From the NCBI GenBank assembly GCA_949291375.1, contig CASEVI010000003.1:78224-142223 (forward strand): DNA of 64,000 nt, read 5' to 3'. This document shows positions 41,316-50,575 of this stretch, in pieces. Origin of the DNA: an uncultured bacterium. Lineage in GTDB: Bacteria; Bacillota_I; Bacilli_A; RFN20; CAG-826. How positions within the stretch are numbered: position 1 is the stretch's first letter; each line of letters opens with the position of its first letter. A program made the translations under genes and the position numbers. The notes under the pieces are model-generated. The model ran no database searches, had not been told where the DNA came from, and saw only the letters and a list, made by a program, of their open reading frames with translations.

Positions 41316-42608
41316 TTAAAAAATTTCTTCACGAATAATTGTTTGTTCTTTCGATGGTCCAACCGAGACAATTACAATTTTAATTTTTAAATAATCTTCT
41401 ATAAATTTGATATATTCTTTTGCTTCATTAGGTAGATTTTCATAACTATTTAAAGTTGAAATATCATTGCCTTTAAAAGACTTAAAAGTTTTATAAATTG
41501 GCTTTGCACGGTATTGTTCTTTTAAAGAAGTTGGTAAGTAATCAATTTGTTTACCATCAAGTTCATAAGCAACACAAACTTTAATTTCGTCAAAGGACGA
41601 AAAAATATCCAAAAGCATTAAAGCAGCATATTTAAATCCATTAACCGATTTAGAGTATTTTAATTGTACTAAGTCTAACCATCCAATTCTTCTAGGACGA
41701 TGTGTATTAACACCGTATTCATGAGCAAGCTCACGAATTAAGTCAGCATTTTTATCAAAAAATTCAGTTACAAATGGTCCTTCTCCAACTCTTGTTGTAT
41801 AAGATTTAATTATTCCAATGCAATCATTTACATATCCTAATCCTATGCCTGACCCACATATGGCCCCTCCAGCATTAACCGAGGAAGAAGTAACATAAGG
41901 GAACGTGCCAAAATCAATGTCAAGCATAGTTCCTTGAGCACCTTCAAAAAGAATTTTTTTATTTTGTTCCCTCAAATTATGAATATATGAAACTGTTTCT
42001 TTGACATGTGGGGCAATTAATTCTTTTGCTTTTAAATAAGCTTCAATAGTTTCTTCATAAGAAATTTTATTACCACCATAAAATTCAATGAGTTGGTTTT
42101 TCTCTTCAAGTTTATTTTTATAAATAGTTTCAAAATCTTCATCTAAAAAATCACACATACGTAATGATGATCTCTCGGCTTTATCAGTATATGATGGCCC
42201 AATACCTTTTTTCGTTGTCCCGATAAATTTATCTTTTAATTTAGTTTCTTTTAATCCATCAAGTTCTATATCATAACTCATATCAAGAGTGGCTCGTGAA
42301 GAAATAACTAAATTGTTTAATGTATAACCTTCAGAAAGTAACTCTTTCATTTCTTTTGCTAAAGATAACGGATTTATTACCATCCCATTCCCCATAATAT
42401 TAATTTTGTCTTCATAAAAAATACCGCTAGGAATAGATCTTAAGTGAAATTCTTTATTGTTAAATTTTACAGTGTGACCAGCATTATCACCACCTTGATA
42501 ACGAACAATAACATCAGCCTTTGAAGCTAAATAATTCGCAATTTTTCCCTTTCCTTCATCACCCCGTTGAGCTCCAACAACGACTAATCCATTAATTGAA
42601 TGTTCCAT
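41316..42608 (-). CDS. purA: Adenylosuccinate synthase
   Basis: Converts IMP and aspartate to adenylosuccinate with GTP. The 430-residue protein has the N-terminal GTP site GAQRGDEGKGK (the usual Trp before Gly is Arg here), HTVKFN, STKKGIGP-like TTKKGIGPSYTDKAERS, EGAQGTMLDID and THRPRRIGWLD. It stands 41 bases downstream of purB in the same direction, so both AMP-forming steps are co-expressed. Confidence 0.97.
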   Translation of the reverse strand: MEHSINGLVVVGAQRGDEGKGKIANYLASKADVIVRYQGGDNAGHTVKFNNKEFHLRSIPSGIFYEDKINIMGNGMVINPLSLAKEMKELLSEGYTLNNLVISSRATLDMSYDIELDGLKETKLKDKFIGTTKKGIGPSYTDKAERSSLRMCDFLDEDFETIYKNKLEEKNQLIEFYGGNKISYEETIEAYLKAKELIAPHVKETVSYIHNLREQNKKILFEGAQGTMLDIDFGTFPYVTSSSVNAGGAICGSGIGLGYVNDCIGIIKSYTTRVGEGPFVTEFFDKNADLIRELAHEYGVNTHRPRRIGWLDLVQLKYSKSVNGFKYAALMLLDIFSSFDEIKVCVAYELDGKQIDYLPTSLKEQYRAKPIYKTFKSFKGNDISTLNSYENLPNEAKEYIKFIEDYLKIKIVIVSVGPSKEQTIIREEIF

Positions 42609-42649
42609 ATATTTCTCCTTAAAAAATATAAAAATAGGTTGAAAACAAC

Positions 42650-43951
42650 CTATTTAATTCCAATAGTTTTATAAATATTCTCTATATTCTTAAAATAGTA
42701 CCCATAAGAGAATAATTCATTTAATTCGTCACTAGTTAATAATGTTTTGAAATATAAATCATTATTTAATAAATCTTTTAAATTAATGTTTTCATTTATC
42801 GCCTTAAAAGCTAATTTTTGAATATTATCATAAACTTCTTCTCTTGAATGAGTTGAATATTTATCTAAAACATAATTTAAAACTCTTCCAGAAAAAATAA
42901 TTCCATTGTCCATTTCGATATCTTTAATCATTTTTTCTTTATCAACATCTAAATCCGTTAAAACTTTATCCATTCTCCTTAAAATATAAATTAAAAGTGA
43001 GATATCATCATTTATATAAATTCTTTCATTTGAAGAATGAGATATATCTCTTTCGTGCCATAAATCATTATTCTCTATTGCCATATATAATGAAGAAATT
43101 ATATATCTAGCTAAACCGGCAACATTTTCACTACTAATTGGATTCTTTTTATGTGGCATTGCACTGCTGCCTTTTTGGTTTTGATAAAAATGCTCCCCGA
43201 CCTCTTTAACTTCACTTCTTGAAAGATGGCGTATTTCTGTCGAAATTTTTGTTAATAAAGAAGCAATCGCAACCATCGAAAAAGTAAAACCCATCAAACG
43301 ATCTCTTGATAAAACTTGTGTTGAACTATTTGGTCTATTTAAAACTAACTCTTTTGCAACAATCTCCTCAAGTTCATATGGTAAATTTGCGAAATTTCCA
43401 ACCGTTCCGCTTATTTTTGCGCAGCAAACATTATTAAGTTCATCAATAAATCTCTTTTTACAGCGCATGAGTTCATCATAATAAATTGCAAATTTTAAAC
43501 CAAAAGAGGTAATTTCAGCATGCATCCCGTGACTTCTTCCGATAATTGGAGTAAATTCATAGGTTAAAGCCATATTTTTTAATGTAGTCAAAAATTTATC
43601 GATTTCAATTAAAACGAAACTTGATGCATCTTTAATCTGCAAAGAAAGAGCGGTATCAACAACATCTGTTGATGTTAAATTATAATGCACCCATCTTTTT
43701 TCATCACCTAAAAATGTAGATAATGATCTTGTAAAAGCGATTACATCATGCCTTGTTTCTTTTTCAATTTTATTAATTAAAGAAACATCTACTTTTGACT
43801 TTGCTTTAATTTTTAAATAATCTTCATTAGGAACAATACCAAGATCAACATAGGCTTTAATAACAGCAAGTTCGACTTTTAAAAAGTATTTATATCTGCT
43901 ATCTAAAGAGAAAATATTTTCTATTTCATCAATTCGATATCTTTCAATCAT
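42650..43951 (-). CDS. purB: Adenylosuccinate lyase
   Basis: Splits adenylosuccinate to AMP and fumarate, and SAICAR in purine synthesis. The start MIERYRIDEIENIFS at 43951 follows the argS stop by four bases. The fumarase-superfamily signature SSAMPHKKNPISSEN and the catalytic His regions (VHYNLTSTDVVDTA, GRSHGMHAE) are present. Length about 433, normal for the family. Confidence 0.96.
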   Translation of the reverse strand: MIERYRIDEIENIFSLDSRYKYFLKVELAVIKAYVDLGIVPNEDYLKIKAKSKVDVSLINKIEKETRHDVIAFTRSLSTFLGDEKRWVHYNLTSTDVVDTALSLQIKDASSFVLIEIDKFLTTLKNMALTYEFTPIIGRSHGMHAEITSFGLKFAIYYDELMRCKKRFIDELNNVCCAKISGTVGNFANLPYELEEIVAKELVLNRPNSSTQVLSRDRLMGFTFSMVAIASLLTKISTEIRHLSRSEVKEVGEHFYQNQKGSSAMPHKKNPISSENVAGLARYIISSLYMAIENNDLWHERDISHSSNERIYINDDISLLIYILRRMDKVLTDLDVDKEKMIKDIEMDNGIIFSGRVLNYVLDKYSTHSREEVYDNIQKLAFKAINENINLKDLLNNDLYFKTLLTSDELNELFSYGYYFKNIENIYKTIGIK

Positions 43952-43955
43952 AAAA

Positions 43956-45596
43956 CTACATCTTTTCCTTTGCTTCAACACCTAAAAGTGTCAAAGAAGA
44001 TTTTAAAACAATGCTTAAAGATTTTAATAAAGATAATCTTTCGCTAGTTAATTCCTTATTATTTTCATCTATAACACGATTTTCATTATAGTAAGAATGG
44101 AATGTTTGAGCTAATTTATATACATAATTGCATAATTTATTTACTTCTTTGCTTAAAGCGATATCTTCAATCTCTTTAGGAAAACTATCAATTAATTTAA
44201 TTAACTCGATTTCTTTATCATTTGTTAAAAGTGGGTATTCATCTTTAACAACAAAAGAAGAATTTTTTGACAAAATAGAAGCAATTCTAGCATAAGCATA
44301 TTGAATGTAATAAACAGGATTATCCGCAGATTGTTTTCTCGCTAAAGATAAATCAAAATCTAAATGGGAATCGATAGGTTTTGAAATAAAGAAATAACGA
44401 GCAACATCAACCCCAACATCTTCACAAAGTTCTCTAATAGTAACTGCGTTGCCAGTTCTTTTAGACATCTTAACTTCTTCTCCGTTTTCCATAAGTCTGA
44501 CTATTTGAACAATTAAAACTTTTAAAGCTTCAGGATTATATCCCATTATTTTAATACCAGCTTTTAATCTAGCAATATATCCATGATGATCAGCGCCTAA
44601 AATATCAATTAATTCATCATAGCCACGATCAAATTTATCTTTATGATAAGCAATATCTGGCGTGAGATATGTTAAAGAACCGTCACTTTTAATTAAAACA
44701 CGGTCTTTGTCATCTCCAAATTCAGTTGTTTTAAGCCATAAAGCACCTTGTGATTCATAACAATAAGGGGATTTTTTTAAAAATTCTAAAGTTTTTTTAA
44801 CCTTTAAAGATGAATAAAGTTCCCTTTCGCTTTGATAGTGATCAAAACTAACTCTATATAAGTCTAAATCTTTCTTAATTTTATTTAGTTCAAGTTCAAT
44901 ACCTATATTTTTAAAATGTTCTATAGCTTCTTCTTCGCTAACTTTTAACCATTTATCCCCATCTTCATCCTTAATTTTTGAAGCTAAAATTTTAACATCT
45001 TGCCCTTGATAACCGACTTTATCCAAATTAATAGGCAAAGATAAAGATTCTTTATATCTTTCATGAAGAGAATTAGCTAAAACATTAATTTGATTTCCAG
45101 CATCATTAACATAGTATTCTCTTAAAACATCATAGTTGGCAAATTTCATTATTCTAGTTAAGGCATCACCGTATGCAGCGCCTCTAGCGTGGCCTAAATG
45201 TAAATCTCCGGTTGGATTAGCACTAACATATTCAACCATTATTCTTCCATTCTTTTTAATTCCGCGACCATAATTATCATTTTCTTCTAAAACTTTTTTA
45301 ATTACACTAGTTAAACTTCCCTGATTTAAGAAAAAATTTATAAAACCTGGATTAACAACTTCAACATTTTTAATTAAAGAATAATTTAAAAAACCATCTT
45401 TTAATGAATTTGCGATATTAATAGGTGAATTATGTAAAACCTTTGCAAGTCTCATTGCGATGTTTGTTGAATAATCGCCATGAACCTTATCTTTTGGAAT
45501 TTCAATCATAACTAAATTATCTTTGTCATCATAATTTAATTTTTCTTTTAACACGTTTTTAATAATATCAATCAATTTATTAGAAATTTCACTCAT
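43956..45596 (-). CDS. argS: Arginyl-tRNA synthetase
   Basis: Class I aminoacyl-tRNA synthetase, 546 residues. The N-terminal Add-1 domain is followed by SANPTGDLHLGHARGAAYGD with the HIGH-type motif, the KMSKRTGN signature, and the C-terminal DALR anticodon-binding domain. It is first in the argS-purB-purA unit. No T-box is visible in the 137 bases between it and tRNA-Arg, which is transcribed the other way. Confidence 0.97.
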   Translation of the reverse strand: MSEISNKLIDIIKNVLKEKLNYDDKDNLVMIEIPKDKVHGDYSTNIAMRLAKVLHNSPINIANSLKDGFLNYSLIKNVEVVNPGFINFFLNQGSLTSVIKKVLEENDNYGRGIKKNGRIMVEYVSANPTGDLHLGHARGAAYGDALTRIMKFANYDVLREYYVNDAGNQINVLANSLHERYKESLSLPINLDKVGYQGQDVKILASKIKDEDGDKWLKVSEEEAIEHFKNIGIELELNKIKKDLDLYRVSFDHYQSERELYSSLKVKKTLEFLKKSPYCYESQGALWLKTTEFGDDKDRVLIKSDGSLTYLTPDIAYHKDKFDRGYDELIDILGADHHGYIARLKAGIKIMGYNPEALKVLIVQIVRLMENGEEVKMSKRTGNAVTIRELCEDVGVDVARYFFISKPIDSHLDFDLSLARKQSADNPVYYIQYAYARIASILSKNSSFVVKDEYPLLTNDKEIELIKLIDSFPKEIEDIALSKEVNKLCNYVYKLAQTFHSYYNENRVIDENNKELTSERLSLLKSLSIVLKSSLTLLGVEAKEKM

Positions 45597-45733
45597 AATA
45601 ACTTTCCTTTACCAAGATAAAAATATATCATATTTCTAATATTAAATATATATTTAATATTATGTTTGTTTAATACCAACTAAAATTTAATTTGAAATTA
45701 ATTTTACTTAGTGGTATTATAATGAAGCATTTT

Positions 45734-45810
45734 GGCCTTGTAGCTCAGTTGGATAGAGCAACAGCCTTCTAAGCTGTGGGTCAGGCGTTCGAGTCGCCTC
45801 AAGGTCACCA
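45734..45810 (+). tRNA. tRNA-Arg (anticodon TCT)
   Basis: 77 nt, acceptor GGCCTTG/CAAGGTC, anticodon loop CTTCTAA, encoded CCA. Divergent from argS. Confidence 0.92.
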
Positions 45811-45821
45811 GAATTAAATTT

Positions 45822-45846
45822 AACGCGATGACTATCGCGTTTTTTT
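45822..45846 (+). terminator. Terminator of tRNA-Arg
   Basis: Stem AACGCGAT/ATCGCGTT with loop GACT and T7. Confidence 0.85.
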
Positions 45847-45861
45847 CTTTCTTAAAAGAAA

Positions 45862-45903
45862 CGCTAATTTATTTTTACCGTAAAGTAAAAGATATCCACC
45901 ATC
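45862..45903. repeat. 42-bp direct repeat, left copy, flanking the IS66 element
   Basis: Begins CGCTAATTTATTTTTACCG and ends GATATCCACCATC. The same 42 bases recur at 48484-48525 immediately outside the other IS end. Its second half, GTAAAGTAAAAGATATCCACC, resembles the IS terminal repeat itself. Confidence 0.85.
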
Positions 45904-45941
45904 GTAAAAGTAAAAGATATCCACCATCTTCATAAAATTAA

Positions 45942-45962
45942 CCAGGAATTCCCAGTTCCTGG
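45942..45962 (-). terminator. Hairpin at the end of the IS66 transposase
   Basis: Stem CCAGGAA/TTCCTGG with a 7-base loop, followed by T-rich sequence on both strands, between the tnpC stop and the left IS end. Confidence 0.65.
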
Positions 45963-46002
45963 TTTTTAAAACCGCCATTTTCCGCCAACGGCGAATTTGG
46001 CA

Positions 46003-47624
46003 CTACTCCTTATTTAGACTAAATTTTTCTTTTATATTTTTTGAATAGAGTAATAAATTATCAATACTGATTATATCAATATTGTCACATACATATGTAA
46101 GATAGTCATAAATATCTAACAAATTTATTTTTGCTGTTCTTACAATTGAGAATAATATTGCCATAATTTGCGCTCCATCATAACTTTTTTAAGTCATAAA
46201 TATTTTTCTTTGCAAAAAGAAAGGTTTTATTGCTCTTTCTGCTATATTATTTGTTAAATCAACACAAGGATTGTTTAAAAAAGTAAGTAAGTCTAAACTT
46301 ATTTTTTTGAAATAATTAAAAGCGTCGTCTAAAGCTGATCCTTGTTTAGTACGTGTTGTATATATTAATTTAAATATTTTATTTATTATTGGTTTTTCAT
46401 CTTTCCGTCTTAATTTTTTTATTTCGTAATAACTTCGTACTTTTTTCTGTATCTCTTTCTCTTTATCAAATAAAATTTTTATTAAGTTTAAAGTCTCAGC
46501 GGCTTTTGAATTTGAAAGATTTTTTGAATCGATTGTTTTAACAATATTAGAAAATCTTCTTCTTACATGTACCCAGCATCTTTGTAAATTTATATTTTTA
46601 TACTCTTTTTTTAATGAATCATAGCCAGGATAATCATCACAGACAATAACGCCAGAAAAATTTTTGAAAAAATCTTTTAGATGTTTAGATTCTCTACTCG
46701 CTTTAAAGTCGTAAATATTAATTTGGTTACCATAAAATGATGATGAATAAAGAAAAACATACGATTTTTTCTGTCTTTTTCATCTTTTGGTTTTGCATTA
46801 ATAACCAAAGTTGTTTCATCGGCATGAATAACTTTTGATTCGTTTGACAGTAAATCAGTTTTCATTTTCTCATAAATTGGCAAAAGTCGATCGGATAATC
46901 TTTCCGTATAATTTCCTAAACATTGTTTAGAAATAGGGAAACCAATTTGTTCTTTGATGTAACTTGCTAAATGTTCAAAAGGAATACCCAATTCATATTT
47001 ATTAAACGCAATAAAAGAAGCGAATGAAGATGTCAATATAGAATTTGGAAAAGGTGTATTCACCAAAGGATAATATATTTCATTATTTTCTTTATTACAT
47101 TTTGGGCATTTAAAATTTTCTTTAATAATTTTTGTAACTATAATTTCTGGCATTTTTGTTTCAACTAAATACGATATATCTTCAGTAAATTTTATTAGTT
47201 TTTCCCCACATTTAGGACATACTGTTTCATCTGGTTTCATTATTATTGTTTTTGAAACATGTTTTTCAAAGTCATAGTCTTGGAACTTCTTTTTATGAAT
47301 TTCACCTTTTTTTGACTTTGCTTTTTTTATCTCTGATTCAGCCTCATCAAGAATAAATTTGCTTTTTTCACTTTTTGAAACAAAAGGAAGTGCTTTCAAA
47401 ATTTTATGCTTAGATGAAAGCTGTTCATATTTTTCTAATAGTGTATTGTATTCGAGATTTTGTTTTCTTAATTTAAGATTCAACTCTTCATTTTCTTTTT
47501 TTAAAATTTCATTATTTTTTTCTAGTTTTTCTATGTTTTTAATTTGTTCTAACAACTCATTTTTTTGCTGAAGAATAATATTTTCTAACTGTTTTATGTA
47601 TTCTTTATCATTATTTATTTTCAT
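46003..47624 (-). pseudogene. IS66 transposase TnpC, frameshifted and with an internal stop
   Basis: The N-terminal 315 codons are open: coiled-coil start, zinc ribbon TVCPKCGEKLIKF and FKCPKCNKEN, then IPFEHLASYIKEQIGFPISK and VIHADETTLVI with catalytic Asp. A one-base change near 46740 shifts the frame. The downstream frame continues with SGVIVCDDYPGYDS, RCWVHVRRRF and NNIAERAIKPFF, then meets TAA at 46189-46191, and resumes with YDGAQIMAILFSIVRTAKIN to the TAG at 46003. Confidence 0.9.
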
Positions 47625-47663
47625 AATTAATTATAACATTTTTTGCGCAAAAAATAAAGAAAA

Positions 47664-47690
47664 AACACCGATAATTATCGTGTTTTTCTG
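47664..47690 (-). terminator. Hairpin between tnpB and tnpC
   Basis: Near-perfect palindrome ACACCGATAATTATCGTGT with flanking A and T runs. It may reduce tnpC expression relative to tnpA and tnpB. It closely resembles the unrelated terminator next to tRNA-Cys. Confidence 0.45.
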
Positions 47691-47711
47691 TGTTTTTTAA
47701 TATACATTTTT

Positions 47712-48059
47712 TTAAAAACAAGCGCCTTCAAGATTTGGTTTTTTCTTAGTTTCAATAACTTCTAAACCTTTTAAAAACATTGTAAGTTGTTGAGGTTTTA
47801 TTTCTAAGGAAGAAATATCTTGGTCAGGTATCTTGAACTTATTACTCCCTAATTTATTTTGTAATAGCCAATAACCATAATCATCTTCATAATAAATTTT
47901 GACTTGTTTTCTGTTCTTAGATACAAATATAAAAACAGATCTTGATATTTCGATTGGTGAAAAATTTAGAGATACTAAAATTTGAGCTTTTTTAATACCA
48001 AACTTCATACTTATACAATTTGAGTAAAAGTATATCTTTCTAGATTTAAAGATGTTCAT
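47712..48059 (-). CDS. IS66 Orf2-like accessory protein TnpB
   Basis: 115 residues of the IS66 Orf2 family: SMKFGIKKAQILV near the start, then FIFVSKNRKQVKIYYEDDYG and WLLQNKLGSNKFKIPD, the pattern FvF.nrr...K.L..D..G...L.KRL..G.F. It overlaps tnpA by 14 bases. Required with TnpA for transposition of IS66 elements, although the biochemical role is not settled. Confidence 0.88.
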   Translation of the reverse strand: MNIFKSRKIYFYSNCISMKFGIKKAQILVSLNFSPIEISRSVFIFVSKNRKQVKIYYEDDYGYWLLQNKLGSNKFKIPDQDISSLEIKPQQLTMFLKGLEVIETKKKPNLEGACF

Positions 48060-48411
48060 AAATTCTATCTAAAAGTATTTCCGCTTGTTCAAGAGATGTT
48101 GAAATTTTTAAACCTTTAAATTCAATCATGACTATAGAATGATCGAAACGAGTAAACCTTTTTTTATATTTTTGCTCATCGCTAAGTAGATTAACTGTGA
48201 CATCATTGTCTTTTATTAAAATATCATCGTAATTATCAAAATTTGATACATTAATAAAATTTCCACTTAAGTTGTTATAAGCATTAACCCAATCTCTCAA
48301 TGTTTCTCTAGAAATGTTTTTTTCTCTAGCAAATTCGCTAACTGTTTTCCCTGAAAGTCTATATTCTTTCACGGTATTAAATCTTTGTTGGTCTGTATAA
48401 AATTTTCCCAT
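48046..48411 (-). CDS. IS66 accessory protein TnpA with helix-turn-helix
   Basis: 121 residues beginning with a transposase-type HTH (DQQRFNTVKEYRLSGKTVSE, then FAREKNISRETLRDWVNAY). It is the first gene of the IS and probably binds its ends. The gene begins 52 bases inside the right inverted repeat. Intact. Confidence 0.85.
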   Translation of the reverse strand: MGKFYTDQQRFNTVKEYRLSGKTVSEFAREKNISRETLRDWVNAYNNLSGNFINVSNFDNYDDILIKDNDVTVNLLSDEQKYKKRFTRFDHSIVMIEFKGLKISTSLEQAEILLDRIYEHL

Positions 48412-48483
48412 TTGAATTTCCTCCGCAATAATATCATAGGAAAATCAGAAAATTTAAAAAGTGTGGATATCTTTTACTTTTAC

Positions 48484-48525
48484 CGCTAATTTATTTTTAC
48501 CGTAAAGTAAAAGATATCCACCATC
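48484..48525. repeat. 42-bp direct repeat, right copy
   Basis: Identical to 45862-45903. The two copies abut the two outer ends of the IS exactly. Confidence 0.85.
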
Positions 48526-48850
48526 ATTATTTTTAAGATTTTAAATATTTTTATTTTTAGACTACAAAGTTTTATTTTTTTATTATGTGTTAAGGAAAAA
48601 CAAAGATTATTTAAAATAGTAATTTTTCAAAGAATAGAAATAAAAATTACTTTTTGATATCAATTATTTCACATGAAATCGGATTCGAAAGAAAAATGTT
48701 TCGAATTAAACTTTTTAAAAAATAAACCTAAACTTTTTTTAAAAGGACGTGAATATTATTCTCTTGTCACATCATTCTTGTATGTTACTAGGGTTGGGAT
48801 TCCAATTATTATAAAAATCCCATTTTTATAATATATTTATTTGTAAAGTA
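48526..48850. other. AT-rich gap with one small frame
   Basis: About 325 bases between the IS and the DUF3137 gene. It contains the doubtful 52-codon plus-strand frame at 48673. An inverted repeat (GGGATT near 48794, AATCCC near 48816) followed by T5 may terminate transcription in the plus direction. Nothing else recognised. Confidence 0.5.
48673..48831 (+). CDS. 52-residue frame, possible relic
   Basis: Product starts MKSDSKEKCFELNFLKNKPK and ends VTRVGIPIIIKIPFL. No convincing ribosome-binding site precedes it. The hydrophobic end and a following hairpin could mark a small membrane peptide or the end of a decayed gene. Confidence 0.25.
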   Translation: MKSDSKEKCFELNFLKNKPKLFLKGREYYSLVTSFLYVTRVGIPIIIKIPFL

Positions 48851-49804
48851 TTATTTATTTAAATCTAATGCTTTAAAAAAATCTAGAGGTAGTTCAAATT
48901 GTTTTTTCATTCTTAAATACTCTTTTTCATCAAATTGCTTATCAATATTTAACCCATAAATAATTGGATGTATTTTTAAGAAAACATAAACCTTATTTTT
49001 ATTAAAAATAATAGAAAAATTATTATAACTATTAGCTGCAAGTTTTTTATCTTTTAAAGATTTAAATAAATTTGATAAGCCAATAATTGTTTTTGGAGAA
49101 ATTACTTTAAAAGCAAATAATTTATCATTAGAAAAGACATCAAACATATCATTAAATTCATTAGATTCATATCTAACTTTTTCTAAAAAATTACCATTAA
49201 TATTTATAGAATTTTCTCCAATATTTTTAGTAAAACGAATATATAAAATAGTATTTTCAATATTATTACCTTTAAAAATATTTGAATCTTTTAAATCAAA
49301 AATAATAATAGTTCCATCTATAGGCACGCTAGAAATTTTGGACCCATTTTTATCTGTTACAACTTGGCTATATTGAAAATTAAAATTTGAAAAATAAAAC
49401 ATTTTTGAATCTATCTTACCTTCAAAAGATTTTTCAAAACTATAACATAATGGTTTCTCCAAAATTAAATTATCATCAAATAATTCAATATTAAAATATT
49501 TATTATTAAATTTTGAATATTCTGGATAAATCTCCTTAATCGCTCTTTTTTCGATATAAATTAATAATTTAATATATTTATTGTCGTTATTTTCAAAACT
49601 CAAAGCAAAAGTAATAATCGATAAAACAATAATCGCAATTCCTAAATAAAGAAAAAAATTATCGAACGGATTATATTTATCTAAATAAATATTTAAAATA
49701 AAAAATATAAGACCGATTAAAAGAACGAAAAAACTAATAATAGTAAATAAGTCTTTTTTAAATTTAAATTTTTTTCTTTCTTTTTCTACTTTTTTAAATA
49801 TCAC
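48851..49804 (-). CDS. DUF3137 family membrane protein
   Basis: 317 residues with two N-terminal membrane helices (about 20-42 and 50-68) and a cytoplasmic beta-rich DUF3137 domain (FEGKIDSKMFYFSNFNFQYS, GTIIIFDLKDSNIFKG, FKVISPKTIIGLSNLFKSLK, FNKNKVYVFLKI). Function of the family is unknown. It overlaps the DUF1275 gene by four bases, so the two are co-translated. Confidence 0.75.
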   Translation of the reverse strand: MIFKKVEKERKKFKFKKDLFTIISFFVLLIGLIFFILNIYLDKYNPFDNFFLYLGIAIIVLSIITFALSFENNDNKYIKLLIYIEKRAIKEIYPEYSKFNNKYFNIELFDDNLILEKPLCYSFEKSFEGKIDSKMFYFSNFNFQYSQVVTDKNGSKISSVPIDGTIIIFDLKDSNIFKGNNIENTILYIRFTKNIGENSININGNFLEKVRYESNEFNDMFDVFSNDKLFAFKVISPKTIIGLSNLFKSLKDKKLAANSYNNFSIIFNKNKVYVFLKIHPIIYGLNIDKQFDEKEYLRMKKQFELPLDFFKALDLNK

Positions 49805-50565
49805 TCTTTAATTTTACCATCTATTGAAATAAAAGGTTTGATTTTATAGCATAAAACTAAATTAACTATAAGTAATAAGATTGTTATTAGATAAATGAAA
49901 TTTTGATTAAATTCAAAATTTCTAATATTTATAGAAAATAGCTGATCTTTAAATGATAAAAAGGTAAAAGATAAAGCAACTCCAACAATAAAAGAAATAA
50001 TTGTTGTTAAATAAGATTCAAATTTTTTTAATTCAACTTTGTTATGTTCTTCTTCATATTTAAAAAATAAAGAAGTTACCATTCTTATATTATTTGTCAT
50101 CATTGTCGGAACAAAAACAATATCATTAAAATACGTAAAAGTATTTAATAAAACTATTCCAAAAAATGTATTAACAAATATTGATAATAAATTTGAAAAA
50201 TTGAACCCTTCATAAATAAGATCTCTAGGAATAAAAAGATATAAAAAACTTAAAATTAGTAATAAAACTATTGAAAAAGTGTTATATGATATGTGCTTTT
50301 TTATAATAATTCTTTTTTTTAGAAATAGAATTAAAAGAATTCCAAAAATAAAAATGATTAAGGAAATTAATGGATATATATAAGAATAACGATTCCCATT
50401 AAAAGCATTATAAAAAATTGAAATAAGATTTCCTGTTTGCATAAATGTAAACATTCCATCATTAAAATAAGATAACGCTTCAATTAATCCGCCAATAAAA
50501 GCAAAGTTTATAAAAACGAATATGTATTTTAAATAAATATTTCTTTTTATTTTTTTATTTTCCAT
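49801..50565 (-). CDS. YoaK-like membrane protein (DUF1275)
   Basis: 254 residues, about six membrane helices. The family hallmark is present near the start: FIGGLIEALSYFNDGMFTFM then QTGNLISIFYN. DUF1275 proteins are widespread inner-membrane proteins without established function. It is followed by the DUF3137 gene and preceded by the HAD gene, all on the minus strand. Confidence 0.82.
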   Translation of the reverse strand: MENKKIKRNIYLKYIFVFINFAFIGGLIEALSYFNDGMFTFMQTGNLISIFYNAFNGNRYSYIYPLISLIIFIFGILLILFLKKRIIIKKHISYNTFSIVLLLILSFLYLFIPRDLIYEGFNFSNLLSIFVNTFFGIVLLNTFTYFNDIVFVPTMMTNNIRMVTSLFFKYEEEHNKVELKKFESYLTTIISFIVGVALSFTFLSFKDQLFSINIRNFEFNQNFIYLITILLLIVNLVLCYKIKPFISIDGKIKE

Positions 50566-50575
50566 AAATATTTCT

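Larger units (their letters stand above)
45904..48483 (-). mobile_element. IS66-family insertion sequence, inactive
   Basis: 2580 bp bounded by perfect 21-bp inverted repeats (GTAAAAGTAAAAGATATCCAC at 45904-45924, its complement at 48463-48483). It contains tnpA, tnpB and tnpC in the family's order. tnpC carries a frameshift and an in-frame stop, so the copy cannot transpose by itself. The flanks are not a simple 8-bp target duplication but a 42-bp direct repeat. Confidence 0.9.

Noticed and set aside
45597-45733. Possible T-box upstream of argS
   Set aside because: No specifier loop, T-box consensus or terminator/antiterminator pair is visible in the AT-rich gap.
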